Of a stretch of 61,041 nt of DNA, positions 17,842-26,624 are shown piece by piece. Each line of letters starts with the position of its first letter. Position 1 is the stretch's first letter. This DNA is from an uncultured Pseudomonadota bacterium (GTDB taxonomy: Bacteria; Pseudomonadota; Gammaproteobacteria; Methylococcales; Methylomonadaceae). The notes under the pieces were generated by a model, which had not been told where the DNA came from, searched no databases, and saw only the letters and a program-made list of their open reading frames with translations. A program made the translations under genes and the position numbers. Location of the stretch: the NCBI GenBank assembly GCA_903867225.1, contig CAIPQN010000045.1, positions 1 through 61,041 of the forward strand, in the 5' to 3' direction.

Positions 17842-18293
17842 TCTCTTTCATCTTTTATTGATACTCCTTTCCCTCTAAATCCAGTATTAACAGACACATT
17901 AAATTCCATACCTTCAAACCAAGTCAACGTACTAAAATTAAATGCCCAAACAGCCATTCTGCCTCCGATTAAAAACTTCTTAGGAAGCACTATATCGAGG
18001 ATAGCTCCGATTATGCCAAATACCACAAATATAATTAAACCGTACGGTAATAATAAAAATATGCTTTTATCTTGTAGGCTTGGAATGGAAGGATAATTAA
18101 CTAAATAAAAAATAGGATACAAGCCAAAGAAAAATAAAGTTCTAACAACTAAATTCAATATATATCTTTGTATAGAGACGGTGTTTGTTTGTGTAATATC
18201 TTCGTTTTTTTCGACGGCAAATATATAACCACAATTACATTTTTCAGTTAAATTATCGTAAATTGCATCACAAAGTGGACAACATAACCATAT
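17838..18293 (-). CDS. Zinc-ribbon membrane protein, unknown function, probable ATA start
   Basis: The N-terminal part reads MWLCCPLCDA (if ATA at 18293 initiates), then EKCNCGYIFAVE. CxxC (5 and 8) and CxC (19 and 21) make a short zinc ribbon like those in many small bacterial membrane proteins. Two hydrophobic segments follow (about 50-66 and 77-104), then a soluble C-terminal tail. No ATG, GTG or TTG lies in frame before the ribbon; an upstream stop and AAGGAG place initiation at the ATA. The nearest in-frame start (TTG at 18158) would remove the ribbon. The ATG two bases downstream is out of frame and ends after seven codons. Function unknown. Confidence 0.6.
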   Translation of the reverse strand: MWLCCPLCDAIYDNLTEKCNCGYIFAVEKNEDITQTNTVSIQRYILNLVVRTLFFFGLYPIFYLVNYPSIPSLQDKSIFLLLPYGLIIFVVFGIIGAILDIVLPKKFLIGGRMAVWAFNFSTLTWFEGMEFNVSVNTGFRGKGVSIKDERE

Positions 18294-18419
18294 GTTCTAT
18301 CTCCTTTTTAATTGGTAAAATTCTACAAATTTGATTCGAATAATAACACGGCTTAATTTCTGGGTTGCATTTTTACAACCAAAAAGAATGTAAGCAATTC
18401 CATAAGTTTTTCCGATATG

Positions 18420-18803
18420 TCATTTGCTATCGATAATGCAACTGCAATTATTTTTAGAATAAAGTTGCTCACAATTTGCCTCTAACGCACTTGCAACAAT
18501 CTTATTGTCCCAATAAGAAAAACCGTATTTCAGTTTGATTTTATGCGCCTGCTGTATTGTCGAAATCTGAATAACTTGAACGTTGGAAACCGCAATAATA
18601 ATTTCCGTGTTGTCCTGAATTAAATTATCCGCAATTTTATTTTTCAGCATGACGCTGTAGTATTCATTCAAAACTTGCGTACTACAAATCAGTTGCGGCA
18701 AGGTTTCCAGTAATTCCAATGCAGTGTCACATTTGTTATTTTTCGTGTCTTGCAAATGGGCATAAACCCAAATGTTGGTATCAATAAAAGCCTTATCGTT
18801 CAT
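18420..18803 (-). CDS. PIN-domain (VapC-like) toxin, active site probably degenerate
   Basis: A 127-residue PIN-fold protein with Asp8 (AFIDTNIWVY), Glu47 (QVLNEYYSV) and Asp99 (SYWDNKIVASAL), three of the acidic residues that hold Mg2+ in VapC RNases. The C-terminal acidic motif, usually S/T-E-D, reads SKN (LYSKNNC), and the protein ends soon after. Toxicity may therefore be lost. The ATG at 18803 is chosen because it directly precedes the PIN strand; the frame extends further upstream through the antitoxin gene. It overlaps the antitoxin by 11 bp. Confidence 0.85.
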   Translation of the reverse strand: MNDKAFIDTNIWVYAHLQDTKNNKCDTALELLETLPQLICSTQVLNEYYSVMLKNKIADNLIQDNTEIIIAVSNVQVIQISTIQQAHKIKLKYGFSYWDNKIVASALEANCEQLYSKNNCSCIIDSK

Positions 18804-19005
18804 GCAAATCGTCTCGCGTTGGTAAGTCGATGCTATTAACTGCAATACGGTGTGCAAAGACTTTACGAGCTGGCTTTTCAATGGGAATAGTTTCGTCTCG
18901 CACAATAATAACCGTAAATTTTTCACCTGTTGAAATGGGTAAATCAGACAATAAGAAACTGTGCGAATTATCCATTACAAAATCTTTTGCTAATACGACT
19001 TGCAT
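18793..19005 (-). CDS. Antitoxin of the PIN toxin (VapB-like)
   Basis: A 70-residue protein with MQVVLAKDFVMDNSHSFLLS at the start and a charged tail DLPTRDDLHER, of the kind found in small antitoxins paired with PIN toxins. The DNA-binding type is unclear. It starts 26 bp after the stop of the Rpn gene and overlaps the toxin by 11 bp, the usual sign of coupled synthesis. Confidence 0.75.
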   Translation of the reverse strand: MQVVLAKDFVMDNSHSFLLSDLPISTGEKFTVIIVRDETIPIEKPARKVFAHRIAVNSIDLPTRDDLHER

Positions 19006-19031
19006 TGTTTTGTCCTTATTAAAATGTGATT

Positions 19032-19838
19032 TTATTGTGCGTTGTTTCGTAATTCAGCGACGGCTTCAATCGTTAAGCCCGTCATGTCTGCAATTTGGGT
19101 GTTATTCATGGCAACCAGTAAATTTTTTGCAATAGCTAAGGCTTTGGCTTTTTCACCTTTTTTAATGCCTTCCTCAAATTTTTCTTTTTTATCACTTTCA
19201 AAATTATATTCATCAATCATGGCGTATTTGTCTTCGGGTGAAACGAGATTTTTAGCAATGGAATTGATGACGGTTTGAAGTTCGGGACGGTGATAATTCG
19301 TTTCTTCGATTTGCTCAGACAAACTTTCGTTAATCGCGCTCAACCATTCGCGATAGATTTCAGGCGTATTTTCATCAACGTATTTCACCGCCAAATAAAT
19401 CACTTTATGTTTGATTTCACCGAGCGATTTGCCGTAACGGTCTTTGGGGTCAAAATCAATTGTGGCAATGTCAGTTTTATGTTTGTCCGCCGATGTTAAA
19501 ACCACAATCGTATAAACTGTTAAATCGGGTTTGTAATTGCGATAATTTGCTGCCTGTTCAAGTAAAGCGACGCAATGATAATGTAAAAAACGGTCGTAAT
19601 AATCCGAGCCGTTTTGATGTTGGATTTCGACAATCACCCGATTTTCTAAATCTTCGGCGTATAAATCGAATTCAACTCTGACATTGCCAATCCGTTGTTC
19701 AAACGATTTTTCAGTTTCAACTTTGTCTATTTTTAAATCAATGCCCGTGATGTCTTTCACAAACGCTTTGAAAACGTCGATTTGTGAAAAGGCTTTTTTG
19801 AAAATTACGCCATATTGCAGCGAAGCGACTTGTTTCAT
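19032..19838 (-). CDS. Rpn-family PD-(D/E)XK nuclease/putative transposase
   Basis: A 268-residue member of the recombination-promoting nuclease/transposase family (PF12784-like). The nuclease core is visible as VRVEFDLYAED with Asp58 and VIVEIQHQ with Glu71-x-Gln73, followed by SDYYDRFLHYHCVALLEQA. The C terminus has the variable helical tail of the family, GIKKGEKAKALAIAKNL and MTGLTIEAVAELRNNAQ. The ATG overlaps the stop of the DHPS-like gene by 4 bp, an odd coupling for a mobile-type gene. Its 3' end is repeated at 13209-13251 and, more briefly, at 13841-13860. Confidence 0.88.
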   Translation of the reverse strand: MKQVASLQYGVIFKKAFSQIDVFKAFVKDITGIDLKIDKVETEKSFEQRIGNVRVEFDLYAEDLENRVIVEIQHQNGSDYYDRFLHYHCVALLEQAANYRNYKPDLTVYTIVVLTSADKHKTDIATIDFDPKDRYGKSLGEIKHKVIYLAVKYVDENTPEIYREWLSAINESLSEQIEETNYHRPELQTVINSIAKNLVSPEDKYAMIDEYNFESDKKEKFEEGIKKGEKAKALAIAKNLLVAMNNTQIADMTGLTIEAVAELRNNAQ

Positions 19839-21235
19839 GATTTTGGTCCCTTGTTAAACGTAGTGCCAGCGGCTTTAAACGTATGCACATCGACTTCAGA
19901 TTCTTGTGAATCCACGGCACATCCCCAATCCAATGCTTGATCTTGATTAAAACGTTTGCCTAATTTTTGAGCAATTTCAGCACGCGCCAATTCCACGCCC
20001 AAATAAAACGCATGACCGCCATCATTTTCAACGCCTAATTTTGGGAATAATTCAAACGGGTCGATTGCGCTGTGAAAGCCGTCACGATTAAAAATATGGA
20101 CGCCACTTTCACTAATTTGAATTCGATAACTGGGGTCTTTAATTTGCGTCGCAAGTTCTTGAATTTCATCCAATGAATACGGAAATGCCGTCGGTTCGTG
20201 CAACGCCATCAAACCTGCGTTGATATGTTTTGGCAATGTGTCATGTTCTTTGGCGGCAAACATAATCCGTCGTGCTAAATCAGCTTCTTTAATGGCGCGT
20301 GTTGCATGGCGACTGACTTCGGTCGCCAAAATATGATTGATATTCAGCTCCGAACAAATGCCCATCAATAACGCATTCATACCAGCGGTATCAGCGTGCG
20401 TTAATTCGGTGATATTGCCAACACCCAACATCATTTCAACATCGGGATGATTTTTTCGGACTTCGTGATAACGCACAATCGACGTAGTAAAACCAAAATG
20501 AATTGGGTCTAAAATCGGGTCAACAATAAACGGACGATTTTTCACCTGCATGATTTTAATTGCACGGTCGAGCGAGTCTAAATCGGTATGCGTTTCGGGA
20601 ATAATAATAGGCGTTGATGTCACTTCGTCCGCAATCCATAACGTACTTTCATGCAAACTCAATAAATAATCCGCGCCAGCTTTGCCACCACGCAATAAAT
20701 CTTCCGTTTCAAGTGAATCTAAACTCACCAAAAAACCAGCTTGTTTCAATGCGGCAATTGCCTCTTCCATGTGCGGAAATGGCGTACTCGGCAAACAACC
20801 CAAATCAATCACATCCGCGCCATTTTTTCGATAATACAACGCACGATTCAAAATTTCAGGCACCGTTAAATTAGGCGCGTCGGTAATTTCAGCAAAAATT
20901 TTCACGCTGTAATTATCTAAATTCGCAATCTGAATTTTTTTACCAAAAAATAACGGTAAATCTTTCACTTCTTCCGTACCACGAACAACGGGAACGCCTA
21001 ATTTTTCAGAAAGCGCGTCCAAATCACCACGACACCGACCAGGAACGATGATTTTCGTTGCGCCAAACGTATCTTTTAGTTTGCGTTCAATCATGTCAGC
21101 CGTCATTAACGCCGCGACTTTCAGCCCTAATTGATGCACTTTGTAGGAGAAATCAGGCTGCATTTTTTCTAAAATACTACGCAACTGTTTTTCAGCGAGT
21201 GAACCTGTTAAAAATAAAAGACGTTCTTCACTCAT
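19835..21235 (-). CDS. Dihydropteroate synthase-like protein of H4MPT synthesis
   Basis: A 466-residue protein with an N-terminal domain of the DUF6513 type (about 1-110: LLFLTGSLAEKQLRSILE) and a central pterin-binding TIM barrel: NGADVIDLGCLPSTP, GFLVSLDSLETEDLLRGGKAGADY, IVDPILDPIHFGF and MLGVGNITELTHADTAGMN. Homologues occur in methanogens and H4MPT methylotrophs and are thought to act in building the methanopterin skeleton. It overlaps the flavoprotein gene by 4 bp. A C-terminal extension of about 100 residues completes it. Confidence 0.85.
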   Translation of the reverse strand: MSEERLLFLTGSLAEKQLRSILEKMQPDFSYKVHQLGLKVAALMTADMIERKLKDTFGATKIIVPGRCRGDLDALSEKLGVPVVRGTEEVKDLPLFFGKKIQIANLDNYSVKIFAEITDAPNLTVPEILNRALYYRKNGADVIDLGCLPSTPFPHMEEAIAALKQAGFLVSLDSLETEDLLRGGKAGADYLLSLHESTLWIADEVTSTPIIIPETHTDLDSLDRAIKIMQVKNRPFIVDPILDPIHFGFTTSIVRYHEVRKNHPDVEMMLGVGNITELTHADTAGMNALLMGICSELNINHILATEVSRHATRAIKEADLARRIMFAAKEHDTLPKHINAGLMALHEPTAFPYSLDEIQELATQIKDPSYRIQISESGVHIFNRDGFHSAIDPFELFPKLGVENDGGHAFYLGVELARAEIAQKLGKRFNQDQALDWGCAVDSQESEVDVHTFKAAGTTFNKGPKS

Positions 21236-21768
21236 GACAGATTTTTTAAACGTTCTTGAACGGTTGAAATCAATGAATCAGCACTTTCTACAACGGTTGT
21301 ATATTCAAATTCGCGCAATTTTGCCGTGCCTTCTAAATCAATTTTTCGTGGATAAACCATAACTTTGCCGCTTGGTGCTGTCGTTTCCATTTCGGGTGCA
21401 ATATCACACGGATAAACAATACTCGGCACGCGGCATTTTCCTGCTTGAGAATACAAATTTGTGACCAATGAATCGGCAATGCCTAACACACATTTTGCAA
21501 TCGTGTTTGAAGTCGCAGGCGCAAGCACAAATGTGTGGTAATAGCCTTTGTAGAATAATCCAACAGGCGGACACGAAGCGTTTTTATCTCGGTAAACAGG
21601 CATTTTTTCGCGCAAATCAGCGAGTTGAATACCGTACATTTTTAAGACTTCTTCACCTGCTTGACTAATGTACAAATCAACCGCGTCAAGCGTTATTAAA
21701 AATTCAACGCATTCTTCAATGTAATGCCCAGAGCCTGTAATTGCCCATGCTAATCGGGGTTTTGTCAT
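21232..21768 (-). CDS. DmrB/AfpA-like flavoprotein of H4MPT metabolism
   Basis: A 178-residue flavoprotein-fold (PF02441) protein: AWAITGSGHYIEECVEF at the start and the FMN-pocket segment FVLAPATSNTIAKCVLGIADSLVTN. Archaeal-type members include the dihydromethanopterin reductase DmrB, and methylotroph homologues are proposed to reduce dihydromethanopterin to H4MPT. It starts at the base immediately after the prfA stop and overlaps the DHPS-like gene by 4 bp. The exact reaction is inferred from family and context. Confidence 0.82.
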   Translation of the reverse strand: MTKPRLAWAITGSGHYIEECVEFLITLDAVDLYISQAGEEVLKMYGIQLADLREKMPVYRDKNASCPPVGLFYKGYYHTFVLAPATSNTIAKCVLGIADSLVTNLYSQAGKCRVPSIVYPCDIAPEMETTAPSGKVMVYPRKIDLEGTAKLREFEYTTVVESADSLISTVQERLKNLS

Positions 21769-22854
21769 CTAATCATCGCCCAATTGTGTTAACAATTCCG
21801 CATGATGTTCGCTAATTAACGGCTGTAATACTTGATCTAAACCGCCTTCCATAATGTCGTCGAGTTTATAGAGCGTTAAGTTAATACGGTGATCGGTTAA
21901 ACGCCCTTGCGGATAATTGTAAGTACGAATACGTTCCGAACGGTCGCCGCTACCGACTTGTAATTTTCGCAACGAAGATTGTTCAGAATGTTGTTTTTCT
22001 TGTTTAGCCGAAAGAATCCGCGACGACAATAACGCCATCGCTCGCGCACGGTTTTTGTGTTGTGAACGGTCATCTTGGCATTCCACAATCGTTCCCGTTG
22101 GAATGTGCGTAATCCGAATCGCGGATTCCGTTTTATTGATATGCTGACCACCCGCGCCCGATGCACGAAATGTATCGACTTTTAAATCGGCGGGATTGAT
22201 GTCAATCGCATCAATTTCATCCACTTCTGGCATAATCGCCACCGTACACGCCGACGTATGAATTCGCCCTTGAGATTCGGTTTCGGGAACACGTTGCACG
22301 CGGTGTGTACCTGATTCAAACTTCATTTGCGAATACACATCACGCCCTGAAACACGCAAAATTACTTCTTTATAACCGCCGTGTTCACCTTGATTTTCGT
22401 TGATAATTTCGGTTTGCCAGCCTTTGCGTTCTGTATAGCGTTGATACATTCGCGCCAAATCACCTGCAAAAATTGCAGCTTCATCACCGCCCGTTCCCGC
22501 TCGAACTTCCAAAAAGATGTTGCGATTGTCATTTGGATCTTTGGGCAATAACAATAATTGCACTTCATGTTCCAATGCTTCGAGTTGATTTTCTGCGTCT
22601 GTAATTTCGTCTTCGGCTAATTCACGCAATTCTGGATCGCTATCATTTGCCATTTCTTTCGCGGTAGCCAACGCTTCCAACAGCTGCTCGTAACGTTTGT
22701 AGCATTCCACTAATGGGCTGATTTGTGCGTATTCTTGGCTTAATGCCCGAAATTTATTTTGATTGCTTTGTGTATCGGGTTCCGAAAGTAAGGCTGAAAT
22801 TTCGTCGTGACGTTCGCATAAATTTTGTAATTTTTGTTCTATCGATGGTTTCAT
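21769..22854 (-). CDS. prfA: Peptide chain release factor 1
   Basis: Class I release factor of 361 residues that reads UAA and UAG. The peptidyl-tRNA hydrolysis loop Gly235-Gly236-Gln237 sits in [19 protein letters not shown]. The anticodon tripeptide position reads Pro190-Glu-Thr192 ([12 protein letters not shown]), a PxT of the RF1 type. It begins 2 bp after hemA, the usual proteobacterial order, but prmC, its usual downstream methyltransferase partner, is replaced by the flavoprotein gene. Confidence 0.97.
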   Translation of the reverse strand: MKPSIEQKLQNLCERHDEISALLSEPDTQSNQNKFRALSQEYAQISPLVECYKRYEQLLEALATAKEMANDSDPELRELAEDEITDAENQLEALEHEVQLLLLPKDPNDNRNIFLEVRAGTGGDEAAIFAGDLARMYQRYTERKGWQTEIINENQGEHGGYKEVILRVSGRDVYSQMKFESGTHRVQRVPETESQGRIHTSACTVAIMPEVDEIDAIDINPADLKVDTFRASGAGGQHINKTESAIRITHIPTGTIVECQDDRSQHKNRARAMALLSSRILSAKQEKQHSEQSSLRKLQVGSGDRSERIRTYNYPQGRLTDHRINLTLYKLDDIMEGGLDQVLQPLISEHHAELLTQLGDD

Positions 22855-22856
22855 TT

Positions 22857-24113
22857 TTAAGCTGGGTTAAGTTGAAAAATTTCTAAAGCCGCCGCAAGCA
22901 AATCATGACGTTCATTTTCTGCTGCGACGCGGATTTGAGTGCTAGGGGTGTGAATAAGTTTATTAGTTAATGTGTGCGCTAAACGTTGCAATGCAATTTC
23001 GGCAGATGTGCCATTTGCGAGCGAAGTAAGTGCTTTTTGTAATGCGTCGTCACGCAAAATTTCAGCTTGTGAGCGGTAATCTTTAATCAATGTTTGTGCG
23101 CTTTGAGCGCGTAACCACGCCAAAAAATAATCGACTTGCGTATCAATAATTTCTTCTGCTTGTTCAGCGGCTTGACGACGCGAATTCATATTTTGTTCAA
23201 TCGTGTGCTGTAAATCATCGACGGTGTATAAATACACATCATCTAATTGCTCAACTTCCGTTTCAATATCACGCGGCACGGCTAAATCCACCATAAACAT
23301 GGGTTTGCGTTTGCGTTTTTTTAATGCACTTTCAACACTACCTTTGCCTAAAATTGGCAATTGACTGGCGGTTGACGAAATTACAATATCTGCTTCGGCG
23401 AGATGATTTGGAATTTCCGCCAAACTAATCGCGTAACCGTTGAATTGTGCGGCAAGAGTATGTGCTTTTTCAAAGGTGCGATTGGCAATAATAATGCGCC
23501 CAATACCTTGTTGACTTAAATGTCGTGCCGCAAGTTCAATCGTTTCGCCCGCACCGATTAACAATGCGGTTTGTTCGCTGAGTTTGTCGAAAATTTGTCG
23601 CGCCAATTGCACCGCTGCAAAAGCAACTGAAACGGGACTTGACCCAATTGCCGTATTGGTACGCACTTTTTTGGCAGCAGTGAAGGTATGTTGAAATAAT
23701 TTGCCGAGTAATTTACCTATCGTTCCCGCATCGCACGCTGTTTGATACGCAGTTTTCATTTGCCCTAAAATTTGCGGCTCACCTAAAATCATCGAATCTA
23801 AACCGCACGCAACGCGAAAAATATGACGAATCGCGGCGTTATCGGTGTGGCAATACAAATAGGGTGTTAAATCCTGTGCGTTGATTTGTTTATTTTGAGC
23901 AATCCAATCAATTAAAATTTTTTGATTGTCCGATTGTGTCGAACAGTAAAATTCAGTACGGTTACACGTTGATAAAATTGCGGCTTCATTTATTTCGTTA
24001 ACAATCAGCAAATCCTGTAACGCATTCGGCAAAATGTCAGCTGGAAATGCCAAGCGTTCACGAATAGCAACGGGGGCTGTGGTGTAATTGATACCAAGGG
24101 CGAGAAGTGTCAT
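22857..24113 (-). CDS. hemA: Glutamyl-tRNA reductase
   Basis: First committed enzyme of C5 tetrapyrrole synthesis, reducing Glu-tRNA to glutamate-1-semialdehyde. It has 418 residues. The catalytic Cys50 lies in [45 protein letters not shown] and the NADPH-binding [13 protein letters not shown] are all present. The C-terminal dimerisation helix is intact. It heads a tightly packed minus-strand operon running through prfA to the toxin-antitoxin genes and diverges from the TPR lipoprotein gene over a 159-bp gap. Confidence 0.97.
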   Translation of the reverse strand: MTLLALGINYTTAPVAIRERLAFPADILPNALQDLLIVNEINEAAILSTCNRTEFYCSTQSDNQKILIDWIAQNKQINAQDLTPYLYCHTDNAAIRHIFRVACGLDSMILGEPQILGQMKTAYQTACDAGTIGKLLGKLFQHTFTAAKKVRTNTAIGSSPVSVAFAAVQLARQIFDKLSEQTALLIGAGETIELAARHLSQQGIGRIIIANRTFEKAHTLAAQFNGYAISLAEIPNHLAEADIVISSTASQLPILGKGSVESALKKRKRKPMFMVDLAVPRDIETEVEQLDDVYLYTVDDLQHTIEQNMNSRRQAAEQAEEIIDTQVDYFLAWLRAQSAQTLIKDYRSQAEILRDDALQKALTSLANGTSAEIALQRLAHTLTNKLIHTPSTQIRVAAENERHDLLAAALEIFQLNPA

Positions 24114-24272
24114 TGAGTGAGAAGATTAAATGTTGATACGACTTTGTAATTGTAGCTATTCTAAGAAATCTAGCGGTGTTGTCCAACTGTAAAAAATCAG
24201 AATTCTAATTTAGGCGCGTTTTCTGCTACGCTATTAACCAAATTCACCTTCCGTCACGAACTAGGAACAAGC

Positions 24273-26039
24273 GTGTTAAAGCTCCCACTTTTATCTGTTA
24301 TTAGCGTTATTTTATTAGGCAGTTGTGCCGTCGAACCCGAAAAACTTTCTCCTGCAGAAGCGATTACACCCGAAACAATTTCAACTCCAGAAACACTCGC
24401 AGAAATTAAACCTATAAAAAAATCAGATTTGCCGCCCATTGAAGCGAAAACAGCGATTGAGCCTGATGTGATGTATTTGTTATTAGCGGCCGAACTCGCC
24501 ACGCAAAGACAACAATATGGTTTGGCGTATGAAGCATATATGGAATTAACGAAGCGTGTAAAAGACCCAAAGTTTGCAGAACTTGCTGCAAAAATGGCAT
24601 TACAAATTAAAGATTCTCGCAAAACAACAGATGCGGTTTCTGCATGGATGAATCAAGAACCGAAAAATGTGACCGCTAAAAAAGTTGCCGCATTGAATGC
24701 GTTGCGAGGGAATGACAAAAAAGCGGCGGTAAAAGAATTAAATGCGTTGCTGACCGCCGAACCTGAAAATTTTGAAAATGCGCTGTTGGAATTGAGTAGT
24801 ATTTTACAAAAAGAGGGCAGAGAAAAATTTGTTTACGATACGCTTGAATCGTTGGCAACAAAAACCACAAGCAATAAACCTGTCATTTATTTTGTGCAGG
24901 CATTATTGTCGATGCAAATGAAAAATAATGTGCAGGCAGAAAAGAAAATTGAGCAAACATTAGCGTTGCAGCCAGATTGGGAGCATCCGTTATTGATTCA
25001 ATCACAATTAGCGATTATGGCGAATGATTTGGTGCGTGCAAAAACGCTTTTAAATTCGGTAGTTTTGAAACATCCGAATAATCCCGCATTTAAAAAAATG
25101 TTGGCGCAAACGCTGATTAAAACGACTGAATACGAAGCCGCCGCAGAACTTTATCAAACGTTAGTTACTCAAAATCCTAAAGACGGTGAAAATTATATTG
25201 CCTTAGCGTTAATCAATTTGCAGTTAAATCGAGATGCAAACGCTGAAACGATTTTAAAAACGCTCGCTGAACAAGTTGAATGGGCATCGCAAGCGAATTT
25301 TTATCTAGGAAAAATCGAAGAAAAAAGGAATAACACCGCAGCTGCTATTATTTTATTTGATAAAGTAAATGACATGAATTTTGCCTTAGATGCAGGTGTT
25401 TCAGTAATTAACTTGTTGGCTAAAGACAAAAAATATGCCGAAATTGATGCGCGATTAGATGTTTTAGTAAAAAAGTTCCCTGCGCAAAAATTGCGTTTTG
25501 TGTTGATGCAAGCGAGTTTATACAATCAGCAAAATCAGGCTGAAAAAGCATTCAGTTTGTTGAGCGAAGCCTTAATTGAATTGCCCGAAGAGAAAGATTT
25601 ACTTTATACCCGTGCTTTAGTTGCAGAACATTTGGGTAAATTAGACGTATTAGAATCGGATTTAAAAAAGATTTTGGCAAAATATCCGAATGATGCTCAG
25701 GCATTGAATGCTTTTGGTTATACGTTATTGAATGATGCAAAACGGTATCACGAAGCAGAAAAGTATTTGCAGCGAGCGATTAAATTACAACCGAATGAGC
25801 CTGCGATTATGGATAGTTTTGGTTGGTTGCAATTTAAGTTAGGTAATTACCCGCAAGCTTTGAAATACCTACAAACTGCGTATGAAAAACAAAACAGCGG
25901 TGAAATTGCCGCGCATTTATGCGAAGTGCTTTGGGAAATGAACAAAAAAGAAGATGCACAAAAGTTTTTTGATGAAGCATTAAAGGCGGCACCAGAAGAT
26001 ATAGATTTGTTGAATTTTAAAAAGCATTTTTTGGAGTAG
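24273..26039 (+). CDS. TPR-repeat lipoprotein
   Basis: A 588-residue protein starting at GTG (AGGAAC precedes it). A lipoprotein signal ends at Cys18 (VILLGSC), so it should be anchored in a membrane facing the periplasm. More than ten tetratricopeptide-like helical repeats fill the rest; clear examples are LNAFGYTLLNDAKRYHEAEKYL and DSFGWLQFKLGNYPQALKYL near 480-560. Such proteins are found directly upstream of lolB in many proteobacteria. They are scaffolds, and the partner is unknown. The next start is 6 bp downstream. Confidence 0.85.
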   Translation: MLKLPLLSVISVILLGSCAVEPEKLSPAEAITPETISTPETLAEIKPIKKSDLPPIEAKTAIEPDVMYLLLAAELATQRQQYGLAYEAYMELTKRVKDPKFAELAAKMALQIKDSRKTTDAVSAWMNQEPKNVTAKKVAALNALRGNDKKAAVKELNALLTAEPENFENALLELSSILQKEGREKFVYDTLESLATKTTSNKPVIYFVQALLSMQMKNNVQAEKKIEQTLALQPDWEHPLLIQSQLAIMANDLVRAKTLLNSVVLKHPNNPAFKKMLAQTLIKTTEYEAAAELYQTLVTQNPKDGENYIALALINLQLNRDANAETILKTLAEQVEWASQANFYLGKIEEKRNNTAAAIILFDKVNDMNFALDAGVSVINLLAKDKKYAEIDARLDVLVKKFPAQKLRFVLMQASLYNQQNQAEKAFSLLSEALIELPEEKDLLYTRALVAEHLGKLDVLESDLKKILAKYPNDAQALNAFGYTLLNDAKRYHEAEKYLQRAIKLQPNEPAIMDSFGWLQFKLGNYPQALKYLQTAYEKQNSGEIAAHLCEVLWEMNKKEDAQKFFDEALKAAPEDIDLLNFKKHFLE

Positions 26040-26045
26040 TGGCGC

Positions 26046-26624
26046 GTGAAAAAAATTTTTTTATTCGCAAGCGTTTTACTATTACCTGCGTGTTCGATGT
26101 TATCTACTACGCCTGAAATCGCTTATAAGCCAACTAGCGCACAAAGTGAATTATACGAGTTGCAACATTGGGGATTTGATGGGCGCATTGCGGTGGTTAG
26201 CAAAAATGATGTCGCACAGGCGAGTATCAATTGGGAGCATTCGCCTGAAGAAGATTTAATTAAATTATCAGGTCCTTTAGGGCAGGGCGCAGTGACGATT
26301 CAATTGAATTCGACAGGTGTGACGATTGATCGTGGCGGTGGTGATGTGAAAACTTCAAATAATCCCGAAGAATTTATCAATCAACAAGTTGGGTTATTTG
26401 TTCCTGTAAAATCGTTGCGTTATTGGGTGGTTGGCGTGCCAGAAAAATCGCAAGAAGTGATCACAATTGAAAGTGGTTTTGAGCAAGCGGGTTGGCGCAA
26501 TCAATATAAAGCGATGCAGCCAGTTGGTAGCCACGTTTTGCCGCGCAATATGACGGTAACGAAAGATTCGGTGAAATTAAAACTTTTTATTGATCAATGG
26601 ATGTTAGATGACAAACGAAAATAA
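26046..26624 (+). CDS. lolB: Outer-membrane lipoprotein LolB
   Basis: A 192-residue lipoprotein with a lipobox LLPAC (Cys16). It receives lipoproteins from LolA and inserts them into the outer membrane. The family sequence WGFDGRIAVVSKNDVAQASINWEH and the turn LRYWVVGVP are typical. It starts at GTG and overlaps ispE by 17 bp, in the conserved lolB-ispE-prs neighbourhood. Confidence 0.93.
   Translation: MKKIFLFASVLLLPACSMLSTTPEIAYKPTSAQSELYELQHWGFDGRIAVVSKNDVAQASINWEHSPEEDLIKLSGPLGQGAVTIQLNSTGVTIDRGGGDVKTSNNPEEFINQQVGLFVPVKSLRYWVVGVPEKSQEVITIESGFEQAGWRNQYKAMQPVGSHVLPRNMTVTKDSVKLKLFIDQWMLDDKRK

Noticed and set aside
18270-18292. ATG at 18290 (minus) as the start of the zinc-ribbon gene
   Set aside because: It is out of frame with the membrane protein and stops after seven codons.
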